From: Flavobacterium sp. WV_118_3
Lineage (GTDB): Bacteria; Bacteroidota; Bacteroidia; Flavobacteriales; Flavobacteriaceae
Length of the DNA: 64,000 nucleotides
Reading direction: 5' to 3'
Assembly (NCBI RefSeq): GCF_039778605.1
Contig: NZ_CP156060.1
Coordinates: 479,501-543,500 of the forward strand
Part shown: piece by piece, positions 44,283-53,450 of the stretch
Position numbering within the stretch: the stretch's first letter is position 1
How the letters are laid out: each line of letters begins with the position of its first letter
Notes under the pieces: model-generated
The model's database searches: none
The model's input: the letters and a program-made list of their open reading frames with translations, nothing else
What the model was told of the DNA's origin: nothing
Made by a program: the position numbers and the translations under genes

Positions 44283-46295
44283 TTAATTCTTGATGAATTT
44301 TGTACTGTGTTTTTCTCCGGTATTGCTTTCAATAGATAGGATATAGGTTCCTTTTGCTAAAGTACGAACATCAATCTGATTGGATTCGATAGCCGTTGTT
44401 AGAGCAATACGTCCTGTGATATCATAGAAAATCGCTTTGTCGGCAGTAGCACCTGTTGCATCCAGCTGTATTTTGATAAAATCATGGGATGGGTTCGGAT
44501 AAATTACAAAAGAGTCTTTGCTGTGGTCTCCGGTGCTAAGCAGTGTGTTTCCTTCTATAACTACAAGATGTTGATTAGGATTGACATTGTTATAAGTGTC
44601 TACAATTCCTGAAGGCCATTTGATCACCACCTGAGTAATTTGTGTAGCCGTTCCCAGTCCGAAATGTACATTTAAAGAACTCATGTTTCTAAAACCGTCA
44701 CCGCTTCGAACATCGCGAATCTGTTTACCCCATGGTCCGCTGATTTCGACTCTGGCTCCGATTCCGTTTGCATTACTTTGGATTCCTTTTAAGGAAAGTT
44801 TTAACCACTTGTTGGAGTTGGCATTATTTAGGAAAACATTGTCTCCGTTTTGGATGTCAAGGAAACCGTCGTTGTTTAAATCTCCGATAGGTCCGTTGGT
44901 GATACCTCCTAACGGCTGACGCGTAAAGGTCATGTTGCCGTTGTTAAACAGGATTGTGTTTCCGGGACCGAAAATATCAATATAGCCATCGTTATTAAAA
45001 TCGTGCGCTACATTTTCCTGTCCTAAATTGGTTAGCAACGGGATTCCGGAACCAGCCGTAACATCGGTAAAAGTTCCGTCACCGTTGTTACGCATCAGTT
45101 TGTGCATACCGTTTGTATTGGAACTGGCACCTACAAAAACGTCCATATCGCCGTCATTGTCGAAATCGCCCCAGGCCGAAGACCAGGTTTGAATTGGGTC
45201 GGATAAGCCGGCTTGTACACTTACATTGGTAAACACACCATTTCCATCGTTACGGTGTAATTCGTTAAGACTGGCAGAAATATTTCCGCCACGGCATTTA
45301 GCAATAAATAAATCCTGATCACCATCATTATCATAATCAATCCAGATGGAACCGTAGTTTCCACCTTGTGGATGATCACCCATTCCGCCTTGATGATAGG
45401 TAAGGTTGCTGTTACCATCGTTCATAAAATATACGTTTGGATTAACGTCATGGCAAACAAAAATATCCAGATTTCCGTCGTTGTTGATGTCTACAAAATT
45501 GGTTCGCTGACAGAATATATATTGTGAAAAAGACTGAGCGGTATAAGCAGTACCATTGGTATTGGCCTTAATAAACGAAGCACCGCTTCCGCCTCCGAAA
45601 ATCAGGTCGTTATACCCGTTTTTATCAAGGTCACCGGCTGCGATACTCCACGACGGTTGATTGTTTGCTCCGGTTAACGGGAAAGTGGTACCGGTAAAAC
45701 TTCCGTTTGAGGACTGATACAAAATCCGCATTTGGTTATTACCCACGCCAACAATATCGTCAAGGTAATCACCGTTCATATCGACTACACAATTTTTATA
45801 GGTAAAACCGGTAAGCGGTTGGGGCATTTGTGAAAAACTAATTAAATTGGTTCCTGGTGTTGCTTGTGATAAGAGGAAATCAAAACCGATACTGTCCCAT
45901 CTGTTATCAAAAACAATGAAATAAGTGTTGCCTTGTACAGCTTCGAAAACAACGGTTGAGGTATTCGCGCTACCGCTATCATCATCACTGGTTACACAAA
46001 TCATCGAATTACAGGTACCTTTATAAACGTTAATACGGGTGTCACGACCTACGCTGCCCGGTAAATCGGTGGTTACCGTTACCGAATAATTAGCGGTAGG
46101 AGTATAGGAATACCATTCACAGGCTGTACCAAAAATCGGATTTCCCGGTAAACATTGTATAGAAGGGAGGTTGGTACCTGAAATAAACGGTACGGAATAT
46201 TGCCCGGGACCGATTGTCTGGGCATTATTACAAGTGGTTTGGGCATGTAGGTTTACATATCCCAACAATAAAAGCAATAAGGTAATTTTTTTCAT
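44283..46295 (-). CDS. FG-GAP/VCBS repeat T9SS-secreted protein with ASPIC/UnbV domain
   Basis: This is a 670-residue surface protein with a signal peptide (LLLLLGYVNLHAQ). FG-GAP-like repeats carry Ca-binding DxDxDG segments (VDMNGDYLDDI, WIDYDNDGDQDLF, WGDFDNDGDMDVF, DFNNDGYIDIF). An ASPIC/UnbV domain (GARVEISGPWGKQIRD, HFGLGTATQITQVVIKWPSG) follows, then a T9SS type A sorting domain (VIYPNPSHDFIKI to KFIKN). It probably forms a beta-propeller in the extracellular space. Confidence 0.9.
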   Translation of the reverse strand: MKKITLLLLLLGYVNLHAQTTCNNAQTIGPGQYSVPFISGTNLPSIQCLPGNPIFGTACEWYSYTPTANYSVTVTTDLPGSVGRDTRINVYKGTCNSMICVTSDDDSGSANTSTVVFEAVQGNTYFIVFDNRWDSIGFDFLLSQATPGTNLISFSQMPQPLTGFTYKNCVVDMNGDYLDDIVGVGNNQMRILYQSSNGSFTGTTFPLTGANNQPSWSIAAGDLDKNGYNDLIFGGGSGASFIKANTNGTAYTAQSFSQYIFCQRTNFVDINNDGNLDIFVCHDVNPNVYFMNDGNSNLTYHQGGMGDHPQGGNYGSIWIDYDNDGDQDLFIAKCRGGNISASLNELHRNDGNGVFTNVSVQAGLSDPIQTWSSAWGDFDNDGDMDVFVGASSNTNGMHKLMRNNGDGTFTDVTAGSGIPLLTNLGQENVAHDFNNDGYIDIFGPGNTILFNNGNMTFTRQPLGGITNGPIGDLNNDGFLDIQNGDNVFLNNANSNKWLKLSLKGIQSNANGIGARVEISGPWGKQIRDVRSGDGFRNMSSLNVHFGLGTATQITQVVIKWPSGIVDTYNNVNPNQHLVVIEGNTLLSTGDHSKDSFVIYPNPSHDFIKIQLDATGATADKAIFYDITGRIALTTAIESNQIDVRTLAKGTYILSIESNTGEKHSTKFIKN

Positions 46296-46334
46296 GTCGT
46301 TTTGGTTTTTTGGTTATTATATTAGATTTAGAGG

Positions 46335-47462
46335 TTAAGGGCAGGTTGGATTGAGCGAACTAATCCATTGTTCGATCATCTGTACGGCTTCTTCGTGTGC
46401 CATGGTACGGCCTAGTAACGGCATACGATTGGCCTCGTCGGTCGATTGTAATCGGAAGTGTAGCATTGAACGCTGAAACTTACCGCGGCTTACAATATGT
46501 GTCAGATCATTGTCGATAAATTCCTGTGGCTCGACACAAATCCCCAGATTGACCGGATTCGAGGTTTCACTAAAGGCAAAACGCATCGGACGGTAATCGC
46601 AATGACTGTTTTCAGAATGACAGTGTGCACAATTGATATCGAGATAGGAACGTACACGTAGTTCCAGTGGTTTCGAAGTGTCTTGCCAGTTGATGGTACT
46701 GGTAATGTTGGCCGGATAACCGGATTGAAGCATCCCGCGTTCCATCCATTTTGTTAACTGATTTTTAGCACCATCGGTATAGTTGTAAACAATGTTGAGG
46801 TTTTGCGGTTTAGGTCCTATCGGAATCGCTTTTTCATCTTTTTTATGACAGGTAAGGCATTCTACTGATGAAGGAATTCGGTAATTTGTTGACTTGGTCT
46901 GTCCATTTTCTATCCAGCTTAGTGAACGGTAACTGCCGTTCATGTCAAGTACGGCATCGGTTTGAGAGTCGTTCCAGATATAATTGGCAAAGATCCACTG
47001 ATCGACACCTTCACTGTCGACACCTTTCTTGATCATTAATCGGGTTTCAATGATCTGTGTTTTATTTTCCGGTTGAACATTATCGTAATAAAAAGTTTTG
47101 ATCAAAACTGTCCCAATCGGGAAGGTTACTACTTTTCCATCGCCGTTATATACTGCTTTGGTATTTTCCGGCATCCATACAAAGCGTTTTTTATGTGCGT
47201 AATCGGTAAAAAGTCCACTGGCAATTTCATAAGGTAATACGCGATCATTTGGGGTGTTGTTTTTTAGCGCTCCGGTAAAAAAATGATAGTCTGAAAGTTT
47301 GGGATAAGGAACTTGTGACAAGTCGGCCGAAACGGGTGTGCCTGTCGGAGTAGTAGGTGTTGGGGTAATTTCTGTGTATTCATCGTTGTCGGATTGACAG
47401 GAAAATAATACAAAAAGCCCCATTAATAGTAGTAGTGTAGGGGAAAAGTAATTTTTTTTCAT
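46335..47462 (-). CDS. Diheme c-type cytochrome-like lipoprotein
   Basis: This is a 375-residue lipoprotein; I start at the ATG at 47462 (MKKNYFSPTLLLLMGLFVLF then SCQSD lipobox). Two CxxCH sites are present, ECLTCHKKDEKAI and NCAHCHSENSHC, so two haems c. The C-terminus MPLLGRTMAHEEAVQMIEQWI resembles small cytochrome tails. It is similar in style to SO_2930-like diheme proteins. It may hand electrons to or from a T9SS partner. Upstream of the FG-GAP gene on the same strand with a 40-bp gap. Confidence 0.85.
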   Translation of the reverse strand: MKKNYFSPTLLLLMGLFVLFSCQSDNDEYTEITPTPTTPTGTPVSADLSQVPYPKLSDYHFFTGALKNNTPNDRVLPYEIASGLFTDYAHKKRFVWMPENTKAVYNGDGKVVTFPIGTVLIKTFYYDNVQPENKTQIIETRLMIKKGVDSEGVDQWIFANYIWNDSQTDAVLDMNGSYRSLSWIENGQTKSTNYRIPSSVECLTCHKKDEKAIPIGPKPQNLNIVYNYTDGAKNQLTKWMERGMLQSGYPANITSTINWQDTSKPLELRVRSYLDINCAHCHSENSHCDYRPMRFAFSETSNPVNLGICVEPQEFIDNDLTHIVSRGKFQRSMLHFRLQSTDEANRMPLLGRTMAHEEAVQMIEQWISSLNPTCP

Positions 47463-47477
47463 ATAATTGTTAATCAA

Positions 47478-47813
47478 ATGTTTATGTTTTGTCTAACAAA
47501 TATAGTAGAATTGGCTAATTAATCTTTAATTAACAATAATTTTAAAAAATATTAATTTTTTTGTTAAAAATATTTGTTATTAAGTTATTGTCATGATTTG
47601 TTTATAGGATGTTTCTTTTTTGTCCGGTTAGCTCAGATTGGCTCCAATAGTGTTATGGAATAATAATATGACTTAAAGAGGTATTCGCTTTTTGTCCACT
47701 ATTTTGAGCAATGATAAAATAGAGTTATTTGTCTGTTTTGCATGTTGAATTGTCTTCGCCGTTGCTACTAAGTTTGTGTAATTTAGTTGAATAACGATTT
47801 CAATATTTTGGAT
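47478..47813. other. AT-rich intergenic region with promoter
   Basis: This 336-bp region holds no gene. A possible promoter for the rightward T9SS operon is TTG (47745-47747) with TAAGTTTG (47769-47776) 21 bases later. The rest is T-rich and without visible structure. Confidence 0.45.
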
Positions 47814-48695
47814 ATGAGAAGAGTAATGAGAATGAAAGGATATTTAGTACTGCTGTGTTGTTGTTTGCAGGTTATTTTTGGTTATGGACAGGAAGTATTG
47901 TTTTCAACAATGGACGAGGTTAGGAAGCCAGTGCCACGTGAGCCAAACGTATCATCAGTTACGAATACAAGGGAGTTGATTATAATGGATGATTTTAAAT
48001 TGTCAAAAAAGAGTCAGATCACTCAATTTAATTTTGTTGGGCAACTCGGAAAAGCAACGCCCGAAAACATAGCATTAATTAAAGGAGTACGGTTGTATAT
48101 TCTTAGAGCGTTTACTACTGGTCAGCCATTATCTGAAGCAAGCAGTTTGAATTATTTTGAGCTGATACGGGAGTATGCTCCGGGATTGAAAATAATACAG
48201 CAAGGAGATCAGGTTATAATTAGTATCGATATAAAATCGCTCGGATTTGATATGATACTTGAGGCGGGAACATATGGAATTGCCTTTGCGCCGATAATTG
48301 CTACAGAGGAGATGTCACCCGATAAAGTATGGAGCTGGTTTCCGGGAACCGATTTCGGCAACGAAGCAGTAGTCTGGGACAATGGCGGTTGGTCATCAAC
48401 AGGTTCTGGATCCGTAGCTTTTAGTATTGAAGGTAAAAAAGTAACGTTGGGAATTTCAAAATCGGATATACAAACCGTTACTGCAAAGGTGTATCCTAAT
48501 CCTTCGTATGATGTTTTTAAAATTAGTACACCAAAAGAGATAGTTTCTGTTGTGGTGTATAATGGAAACGGACAATTGGTGTTGCAGAGCCGGTCGGAAA
48601 CTGTTGATTTGTCGGCTTCTCCTAAAGGAATTTATTTTTTGACTATGACTTGTAATGATGGTACACAGGTTCGTGAAAAATTAATTAAAATCTAA
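47814..48695 (+). CDS. T9SS-secreted protein, tandem paralogue 1
   Basis: This is a secreted protein of about 293 residues. I use the ATG at 47814; ATGs at 47826 and 47832 are also possible, and the TTG at 47787 is unlikely. A signal peptide (GYLVLLCCCLQVIFGYGQE) is followed by a 200-residue domain with FNFVGQLGKATPENIALIKG and GTYGIAFAPIIATEEM, shared with the next two genes. The T9SS sorting domain (VYPNPSYDVFKISTPKEI to KLIKI) ends it. No known domain is recognised in the body. First of three genes spaced by 6 bases. Confidence 0.8.
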   Translation: MRRVMRMKGYLVLLCCCLQVIFGYGQEVLFSTMDEVRKPVPREPNVSSVTNTRELIIMDDFKLSKKSQITQFNFVGQLGKATPENIALIKGVRLYILRAFTTGQPLSEASSLNYFELIREYAPGLKIIQQGDQVIISIDIKSLGFDMILEAGTYGIAFAPIIATEEMSPDKVWSWFPGTDFGNEAVVWDNGGWSSTGSGSVAFSIEGKKVTLGISKSDIQTVTAKVYPNPSYDVFKISTPKEIVSVVVYNGNGQLVLQSRSETVDLSASPKGIYFLTMTCNDGTQVREKLIKI

Positions 48696-48701
48696 AATAA
48701 A

Positions 48702-49613
48702 ATGAAAATAAAAAAAGTGAAAAATTGGGTAGCACTTTGTTGTAGTTTGTTTGTGGTGAATTTATTAAATGCTCAGGAAAAGGTAATATTTTCAACTTTA
48801 GATGATGTGAAAAAATTAGATGATTTTGCCGCCAGTATCTCAACAGTTAGTAATACTCAAAAAAGAGTACTGACGGATAATTGTTTTCTGAGGAAAAGGA
48901 GTAAGATTAGCCGGTTTAATTTTGTGGGACATATTGGCTTAATTGCTCCAGGGGATATGTCGCAGATTAAAGGGGTACATATATTTATTTTTAAGAATAT
49001 ATTTGAGGAGATCGATGGGAAACATGAAGAAATTCCGTTTTCAGGAACTTCTTTGGCCCATTTTTATTTGGATAATGCCAACGCAGGTTTATTAAAAAAA
49101 GTTGAGAAAGAGAAAGTTCTTGTTTCGGTTGATTTGGATCTGGCTGGAAAAGAACTGATTTTGGAATCAGGTTCTTATTGGATAGCGTTTGCTCCTGTTA
49201 TGGCTACCGATGGTTTGCCGGCTGATAGCGTCTGGTATTGGTATGAAGGAGGTGGTGCTAGTTATTATGTTAGAAAATGGAATAATGGTGATACAAAATG
49301 GAGTCCTATTAGAAGTGGTAGCCCGAGGACGATGGCTTTTAGTATCGAAGGTAAAGAAGTGGTATTAGGAATTTCTGAATTAGATATGCAAACAGCTGTA
49401 CTAACGGTATATCCCAATCCGTCTTGCGATATCTTTAAAATTAGTACACCAAAAGAGATTGTTTCTGTTGCGGTGTATAATGGAAACGGGCAATTGGTGT
49501 TGCAGAACCGGTCGGAAACTGTTGATTTGTCGGCTTCTCCTAAAGGAATTTATTTTTTGACTGTGACTTGTAATGATGGTACACAGGTTCGTGAAAAATT
49601 AATTAAAATCTAA
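48702..49613 (+). CDS. T9SS-secreted protein, tandem paralogue 2
   Basis: This is a 303-residue protein of the same family. Signal peptide (VALCCSLFVVNLLNAQE), shared core (RFNFVGHIGLIAPGDMSQIKG, SYWIAFAPVMATDGL) and a sorting domain. Its last ~185 bases are nearly identical in DNA to those of paralogue 1 (about five differences), unlike the rest of the gene, which suggests recent gene conversion. Confidence 0.8.
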   Translation: MKIKKVKNWVALCCSLFVVNLLNAQEKVIFSTLDDVKKLDDFAASISTVSNTQKRVLTDNCFLRKRSKISRFNFVGHIGLIAPGDMSQIKGVHIFIFKNIFEEIDGKHEEIPFSGTSLAHFYLDNANAGLLKKVEKEKVLVSVDLDLAGKELILESGSYWIAFAPVMATDGLPADSVWYWYEGGGASYYVRKWNNGDTKWSPIRSGSPRTMAFSIEGKEVVLGISELDMQTAVLTVYPNPSCDIFKISTPKEIVSVAVYNGNGQLVLQNRSETVDLSASPKGIYFLTVTCNDGTQVREKLIKI

Positions 49614-49619
49614 AATAAA

Positions 49620-50522
49620 ATGAAAAGAATAAGATGTCGATTGTTGTTGTTTTGCATGCTGCTTGCTATTACGCTATTGAAGGCACAAGAAGGGGAAGTG
49701 CTGGTTTCGACGTTTTTAAACTATCCTGATACTAAGCCGCATCGTTTTGTTGATAATATTTCAACAGTTACGAATACCCAAAAGAAAATCCTGGCGGATA
49801 ATTTTTATATTAAACATAACAGTAAAATCACCCGATTTAATTTTGTAGGACAAATGGGTAAAACGGCTCCCGGAGATATTTCCCTTATACAAGGAGTGCA
49901 TGTGTTTGTTTTTGATAAGGGCCTTTATGACGATAGGTTTAAAATTCCGTTTTCGGGTACTTCTTTAGCTCATTTTTATCTGGATGATACCAATCCTGGA
50001 TTGTTAAAAAGGATTGAGGATGAGAAAATTATTGTTTCAGTTGACTTGGTTCTGGCCGGTAAAGAATTAGTTCTGGAAGCAAACAATAATTATTATTGGC
50101 TGGCTTTTGCTCCGGTTGTGGCTACCGATGGTTTGCCGGAAGATAAAATTTGGTATTGGCACGATGGTGATGGTGGCGGATTTGATACACTGGTATGGCA
50201 AAGCGGTGATACGGAATGGGTTTATGGTTATGTAAATTCTACAGCGTATAGTATTGAAGGTGAGAAAGTAAAATTAGGGATACCGGAATTGGATGCTTAT
50301 ACTGTTGTCACAACGATTTTTCCAAATCCATCAAATGGTATTTTTCGAATAAAGACCCCGAAAGAGATTGCTGTTGTTTTGGTTTATAATTTAAGTGGAC
50401 AATTGGTGTTGAAGAGTGCGATGGATATAATCGATCTGTCTGTTTTTCCTGAGGGAGTTTATTTTGGAACTGTAATACATAACGATGGAACGCAAACCTA
50501 TGAGAAATTAATTAAAACATAG
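49620..50522 (+). CDS. T9SS-secreted protein, tandem paralogue 3
   Basis: This is a 300-residue protein of the same family. Signal peptide (LLLFCMLLAITLLKAQEG), core RFNFVGQMGKTAPGDISLIQG and WLAFAPVVATDGLPED, and a sorting domain (IFPNPSNGIFRIKTPKEI to KLIKT) that is more divergent than those of the other two. Last of the operon. Confidence 0.8.
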   Translation: MKRIRCRLLLFCMLLAITLLKAQEGEVLVSTFLNYPDTKPHRFVDNISTVTNTQKKILADNFYIKHNSKITRFNFVGQMGKTAPGDISLIQGVHVFVFDKGLYDDRFKIPFSGTSLAHFYLDDTNPGLLKRIEDEKIIVSVDLVLAGKELVLEANNNYYWLAFAPVVATDGLPEDKIWYWHDGDGGGFDTLVWQSGDTEWVYGYVNSTAYSIEGEKVKLGIPELDAYTVVTTIFPNPSNGIFRIKTPKEIAVVLVYNLSGQLVLKSAMDIIDLSVFPEGVYFGTVIHNDGTQTYEKLIKT

Positions 50523-50536
50523 AAATAAAAAAAGGA

Positions 50537-50550
50537 GCTGTCTCAAAAGT
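50537..50550 (+). repeat. 14-bp direct repeat GCTGTCTCAAAAGT, copy 1
   Basis: The same 14 bases recur at 50668-50681, 131 bp away, both within the intergenic region. They resemble sequence seen at ends of Bacteroidota insertion elements, but no transposase is present. Confidence 0.5.
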
Positions 50551-50661
50551 CAAAACGCTATTTTTTAGGATAAGAATAATGCGTTAAAATTTAAATATAA
50601 CTGACAATAAATTAGTAGGAAACAGGTTTTAAGGTATTTTGTTGTCAATCATTCAAAACAG

Positions 50662-50696
50662 AAAAGGGCTGTCTCAAAAGTGAGTCAGCCCCTTTT
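50662..50696. terminator. Bidirectional terminator containing repeat copy 2
   Basis: A stem with AAAAGGGCTG(t)CTCA on the left and TGAG(t)CAGCCCCTTTT on the right lies between convergent genes (T9SS operon and thioesterase). Copy 2 of the 14-bp repeat makes up its left arm and loop. Confidence 0.7.
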
Positions 50697-50697
50697 G

Positions 50698-51243
50698 TTA
50701 TAAGACCAATGTTACACCATAATCGGATAACTTGTCTAAAGCTTCCGGAGAAGTATAGTCAAAACGACTGATATGATCCTGATGTTCTTTCTTAGATTGA
50801 ATGCGCCGGATGGAATCGTAAAAACGCCGAACTTCATCAAGTGTGTTTAAAATAGGTTTCGGCACACTTACAGTATTTCCTTGATCATCTTTGGCTACCA
50901 TCGTAAAATAGGACGAATTACTGTGTTTTATTTTTCCGGTTTGAATGTTTTGCGATACAACCCGGATGCCAACCACCATAGAACTCCGGCCTACATAATT
51001 GACGCAAGCTTTTAAGGTAACCAATTCGCCTACTTCTATAGGATTTAAAAAATCAACGGTATCAACCGATGCGGTTACGCAATAGCGACCCGAATATTTC
51101 GAAGCACATGCGAAAGCAATCTGGTCCATTAAGGACAGAATATAGCCGCCGTGTATTTTTCCGCTAAAATTGGAATGCGATGGCAACATCAGTTCGGAAA
51201 TGCTGATTCGCGAAGAGCTGATTTTTTTAGGTTCGGTACTCAT
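50698..51243 (-). CDS. Acyl-CoA thioesterase (hotdog fold)
   Basis: This is a 181-residue hotdog-fold thioesterase of the YciA/ACOT type. Seen are MLPSHSNFSGKIHGGYILSL with the active-site region, MDQIAFACASKYSGRYCVTASVD split across two motifs (DQIAFACASKYSG and VTASVDTVDFLNPIEVGELV), and SSMVVGIRVVSQ. It hydrolyses acyl-CoA; the chain length preference is unknown. It follows rmuC by 2 bases on the same strand. Confidence 0.9.
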   Translation of the reverse strand: MSTEPKKISSSRISISELMLPSHSNFSGKIHGGYILSLMDQIAFACASKYSGRYCVTASVDTVDFLNPIEVGELVTLKACVNYVGRSSMVVGIRVVSQNIQTGKIKHSNSSYFTMVAKDDQGNTVSVPKPILNTLDEVRRFYDSIRRIQSKKEHQDHISRFDYTSPEALDKLSDYGVTLVL

Positions 51244-51245
51244 CT

Positions 51246-52610
51246 TTATTCGGTTAAGTCGTTGTTGTTAGCACGGTTTAAGATGCTTTCGGGTAATGCC
51301 TTTTTGGCTTTGGCTCCCATCTTTTTTAATTTTTCAACACTGGTGATCAAATTCCCTTTTCCGTCTACAAGCTTGTTCATCGCGCCCTGGTATTCCGTTT
51401 TGGCTTCGTCCATTTTTTTACCAATCTTGATCAGATCGTTTACAAAGCCCTCGAATTTGTCGTATAAAGCACCAGCCTGACGGGCAATTTCATAAGCGTT
51501 TTCCTGTTGCTTCTGATTGGTCCACATACTGTCGATGGTACGCAAAGTCGCTAATAAGGTCGATGGCGTTACGATGACAATATTTTTTTCAAAAGCCTTA
51601 TTGTATAAGGTGGCATCTTCATTTAAAGCGATCGCAAAAGCAGGTTCCATCGGGATAAATAGCAATACAAAATCCGGACTTTCCATCTGATACAGATCGT
51701 GATAGTTTTTACCACCCAGTTGCTCAACATGACGTTTTATCGAGTTAACATGCTCTTTCAGATATTGAATCTGGATTGTTTCATCGTCTTCGTTTACATA
51801 ACGTTCGTAAGCCGTAAGGGATACTTTGGAATCCACAATCATTTTTTTACCGTCCGGTAAGTTGATCACAACGTCTGGTTGTACGCGACTACCTTCTTCG
51901 GTTACAAAACTTTGCTGTACTTCATATTCGCGCCCTTTTTCCAATCCTGATTTTTCCAGTACTTTTTCCAAAATCAATTCGCCCCAGTTTCCTTGCATTT
52001 TGCTATCGCCTTTCAATGCTTTGGTCAGGTTTAGCGTTTCTTTACTCATCTGTTCGTTTGTTTCCCGCAGATTTAGAATTTGCTGGCGCAAAGCAGCGTG
52101 ATAGTCGATACTCTCTTTATGGGTGTCTTCAACTTTCTTTTCAAATAAATGAATACGCTCCTGTAATGGCGATAGTATGTTTTTTAAGTTTTCTTTGTTT
52201 TGTTCGGTAAACTTATTGGTTTTTTCTTCCAGGATTTTATTAGCCAGATTTTCGAATTCTTTGGTGAATTTTTCCTGTAACTGGTTTACTTCCTCTTTCT
52301 GTTCTTTGTTGCGTTCCCAAAGGTTTTCAAAGTCGACTTCTTTTTTGGAAAGCTGTATGGCCAGTGCTTCTTTTTCGTTACGGATGTTTTCCTTTTCGGT
52401 CTGAACTGATGCCAGTTGTCGCTCAAACTGACCGCGTTCCTGTAAAAACTGTTGTTTGAGTTGCTCCTGTTGTACTAACAGACCGTTAATGCGCTCTTCC
52501 AATCCCGATTTTTCCGATTGTGAACGCGCACTGAATAAGGCTTTTCCAAGATAGATTCCGATTGCCAATGCTAAGATAAATGCGGCGAGTAAAACTAGTG
52601 TCTGTAACAT
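51246..52610 (-). CDS. rmuC: DNA recombination protein RmuC
   Basis: This is a 454-residue protein with an N-terminal membrane anchor (VLLAAFILALAIGIYLG), a long coiled coil (about 30-180) and the RmuC nuclease-like domain (GNWGELILEKVLEKSGLEKG, VVINLPDGKKMIVDSKVSL, YERYVNEDDE). RmuC limits recombination between short inverted repeats and can act in phage defence. Co-transcribed with the thioesterase. Confidence 0.95.
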   Translation of the reverse strand: MLQTLVLLAAFILALAIGIYLGKALFSARSQSEKSGLEERINGLLVQQEQLKQQFLQERGQFERQLASVQTEKENIRNEKEALAIQLSKKEVDFENLWERNKEQKEEVNQLQEKFTKEFENLANKILEEKTNKFTEQNKENLKNILSPLQERIHLFEKKVEDTHKESIDYHAALRQQILNLRETNEQMSKETLNLTKALKGDSKMQGNWGELILEKVLEKSGLEKGREYEVQQSFVTEEGSRVQPDVVINLPDGKKMIVDSKVSLTAYERYVNEDDETIQIQYLKEHVNSIKRHVEQLGGKNYHDLYQMESPDFVLLFIPMEPAFAIALNEDATLYNKAFEKNIVIVTPSTLLATLRTIDSMWTNQKQQENAYEIARQAGALYDKFEGFVNDLIKIGKKMDEAKTEYQGAMNKLVDGKGNLITSVEKLKKMGAKAKKALPESILNRANNNDLTE

Positions 52611-52801
52611 CGTTTGTTTTTGTTATGTAATGGTTTTGTAAAAGTAGCTATTTGTTTTTTAGGAACACAAAAAAAAGAAGCTCCGCCGAAACGGGATAAA
52701 ATTGATCAAAATAAGATAAGATACCGGTATGGAAATCCGTATAAAAAAGGAAAGTGTTTTTAGGATATTGGGAGAGATCAATAAGAATCCCTAAAAAGCT
52801 A

Positions 52802-53179
52802 TTACGGTAATAATTTTTTGGATTCCAGTCCGTGTTTTAATAAAGCGATCAGTTCGTCTTTTTCTTGCAGGCGTTTTTCGTATTGTTCGATTAGCTTTTG
52901 GTACACTTCGTCCAGAGCGATTAGTGTATCCTGCAGTTGTAGCTTACTTTTTTGTTTTTTAATGGGAGAGCCTTCTTTTTGTTTGGATAAAAAACTTTTG
53001 GGCTTTACATCAAAGATCGTACTTAGTTGTTCAATATGTGAAGCCCACGACTGACTTTCTCCGTTTTCGATACGGGCATAAGCCGATTGGGAGATATTAA
53101 GTTTTTCGGCAACTTCTTCCTGTGAATAACCTCGTGTTTTTCTCAAATGGCGAATTTTTGCTCCTACAGTCCGATTCAT
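52802..53179 (-). CDS. XRE-family HTH regulator with coiled-coil tail
   Basis: This is a 125-residue regulator. The HTH_3 domain covers residues 5-62 (IRHLRKTRGYSQEEVAEKL, NISQSAYARIENGES). The C-terminal part is a Lys/Glu-rich coiled coil. It is divergent from the lanthipeptide precursor gene, with a GGGTAA/TTACCC inverted repeat at 53239-53252 between them, so it may control that cluster, itself, or both. Confidence 0.85.
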   Translation of the reverse strand: MNRTVGAKIRHLRKTRGYSQEEVAEKLNISQSAYARIENGESQSWASHIEQLSTIFDVKPKSFLSKQKEGSPIKKQKSKLQLQDTLIALDEVYQKLIEQYEKRLQEKDELIALLKHGLESKKLLP

Positions 53180-53238
53180 TTAATTACTCTTTTTTAGGTC
53201 TTAAAAATATAAAAAATAAATATTATCCTATAAAAAAC

Positions 53239-53252
53239 GGGTAAAATTACCC
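53239..53252. promoter_or_regulatory. Candidate operator, GGGTAA-N2-TTACCC
   Basis: A 6-bp inverted repeat with a 2-base spacer lies in the 271-bp region between the XRE regulator and the lanthipeptide precursor. The size fits an XRE dimer site. Function is inferred from position. Confidence 0.4.
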
Positions 53253-53450
53253 TTAAAACGAATAAGAACCTGTTTTTTAACTTCTTAAATTTGAAAAAAA
53301 CAAGATTCTGTATGATGTTAAATGCGAATCATTTATTTTTTTTATGGTTCAAAATGCGTTGTTTTTTTATGTTTTTGCTAAACGGAAAATAACGTTTTTA
53401 AAAAGGTAAATACCATTTCATATACCGCAACCAATCAAATTTATTATATA

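Noticed and set aside
50537..50681. Complete insertion sequence
   Set aside because: No transposase gene or target-site duplication lies between the two repeats.
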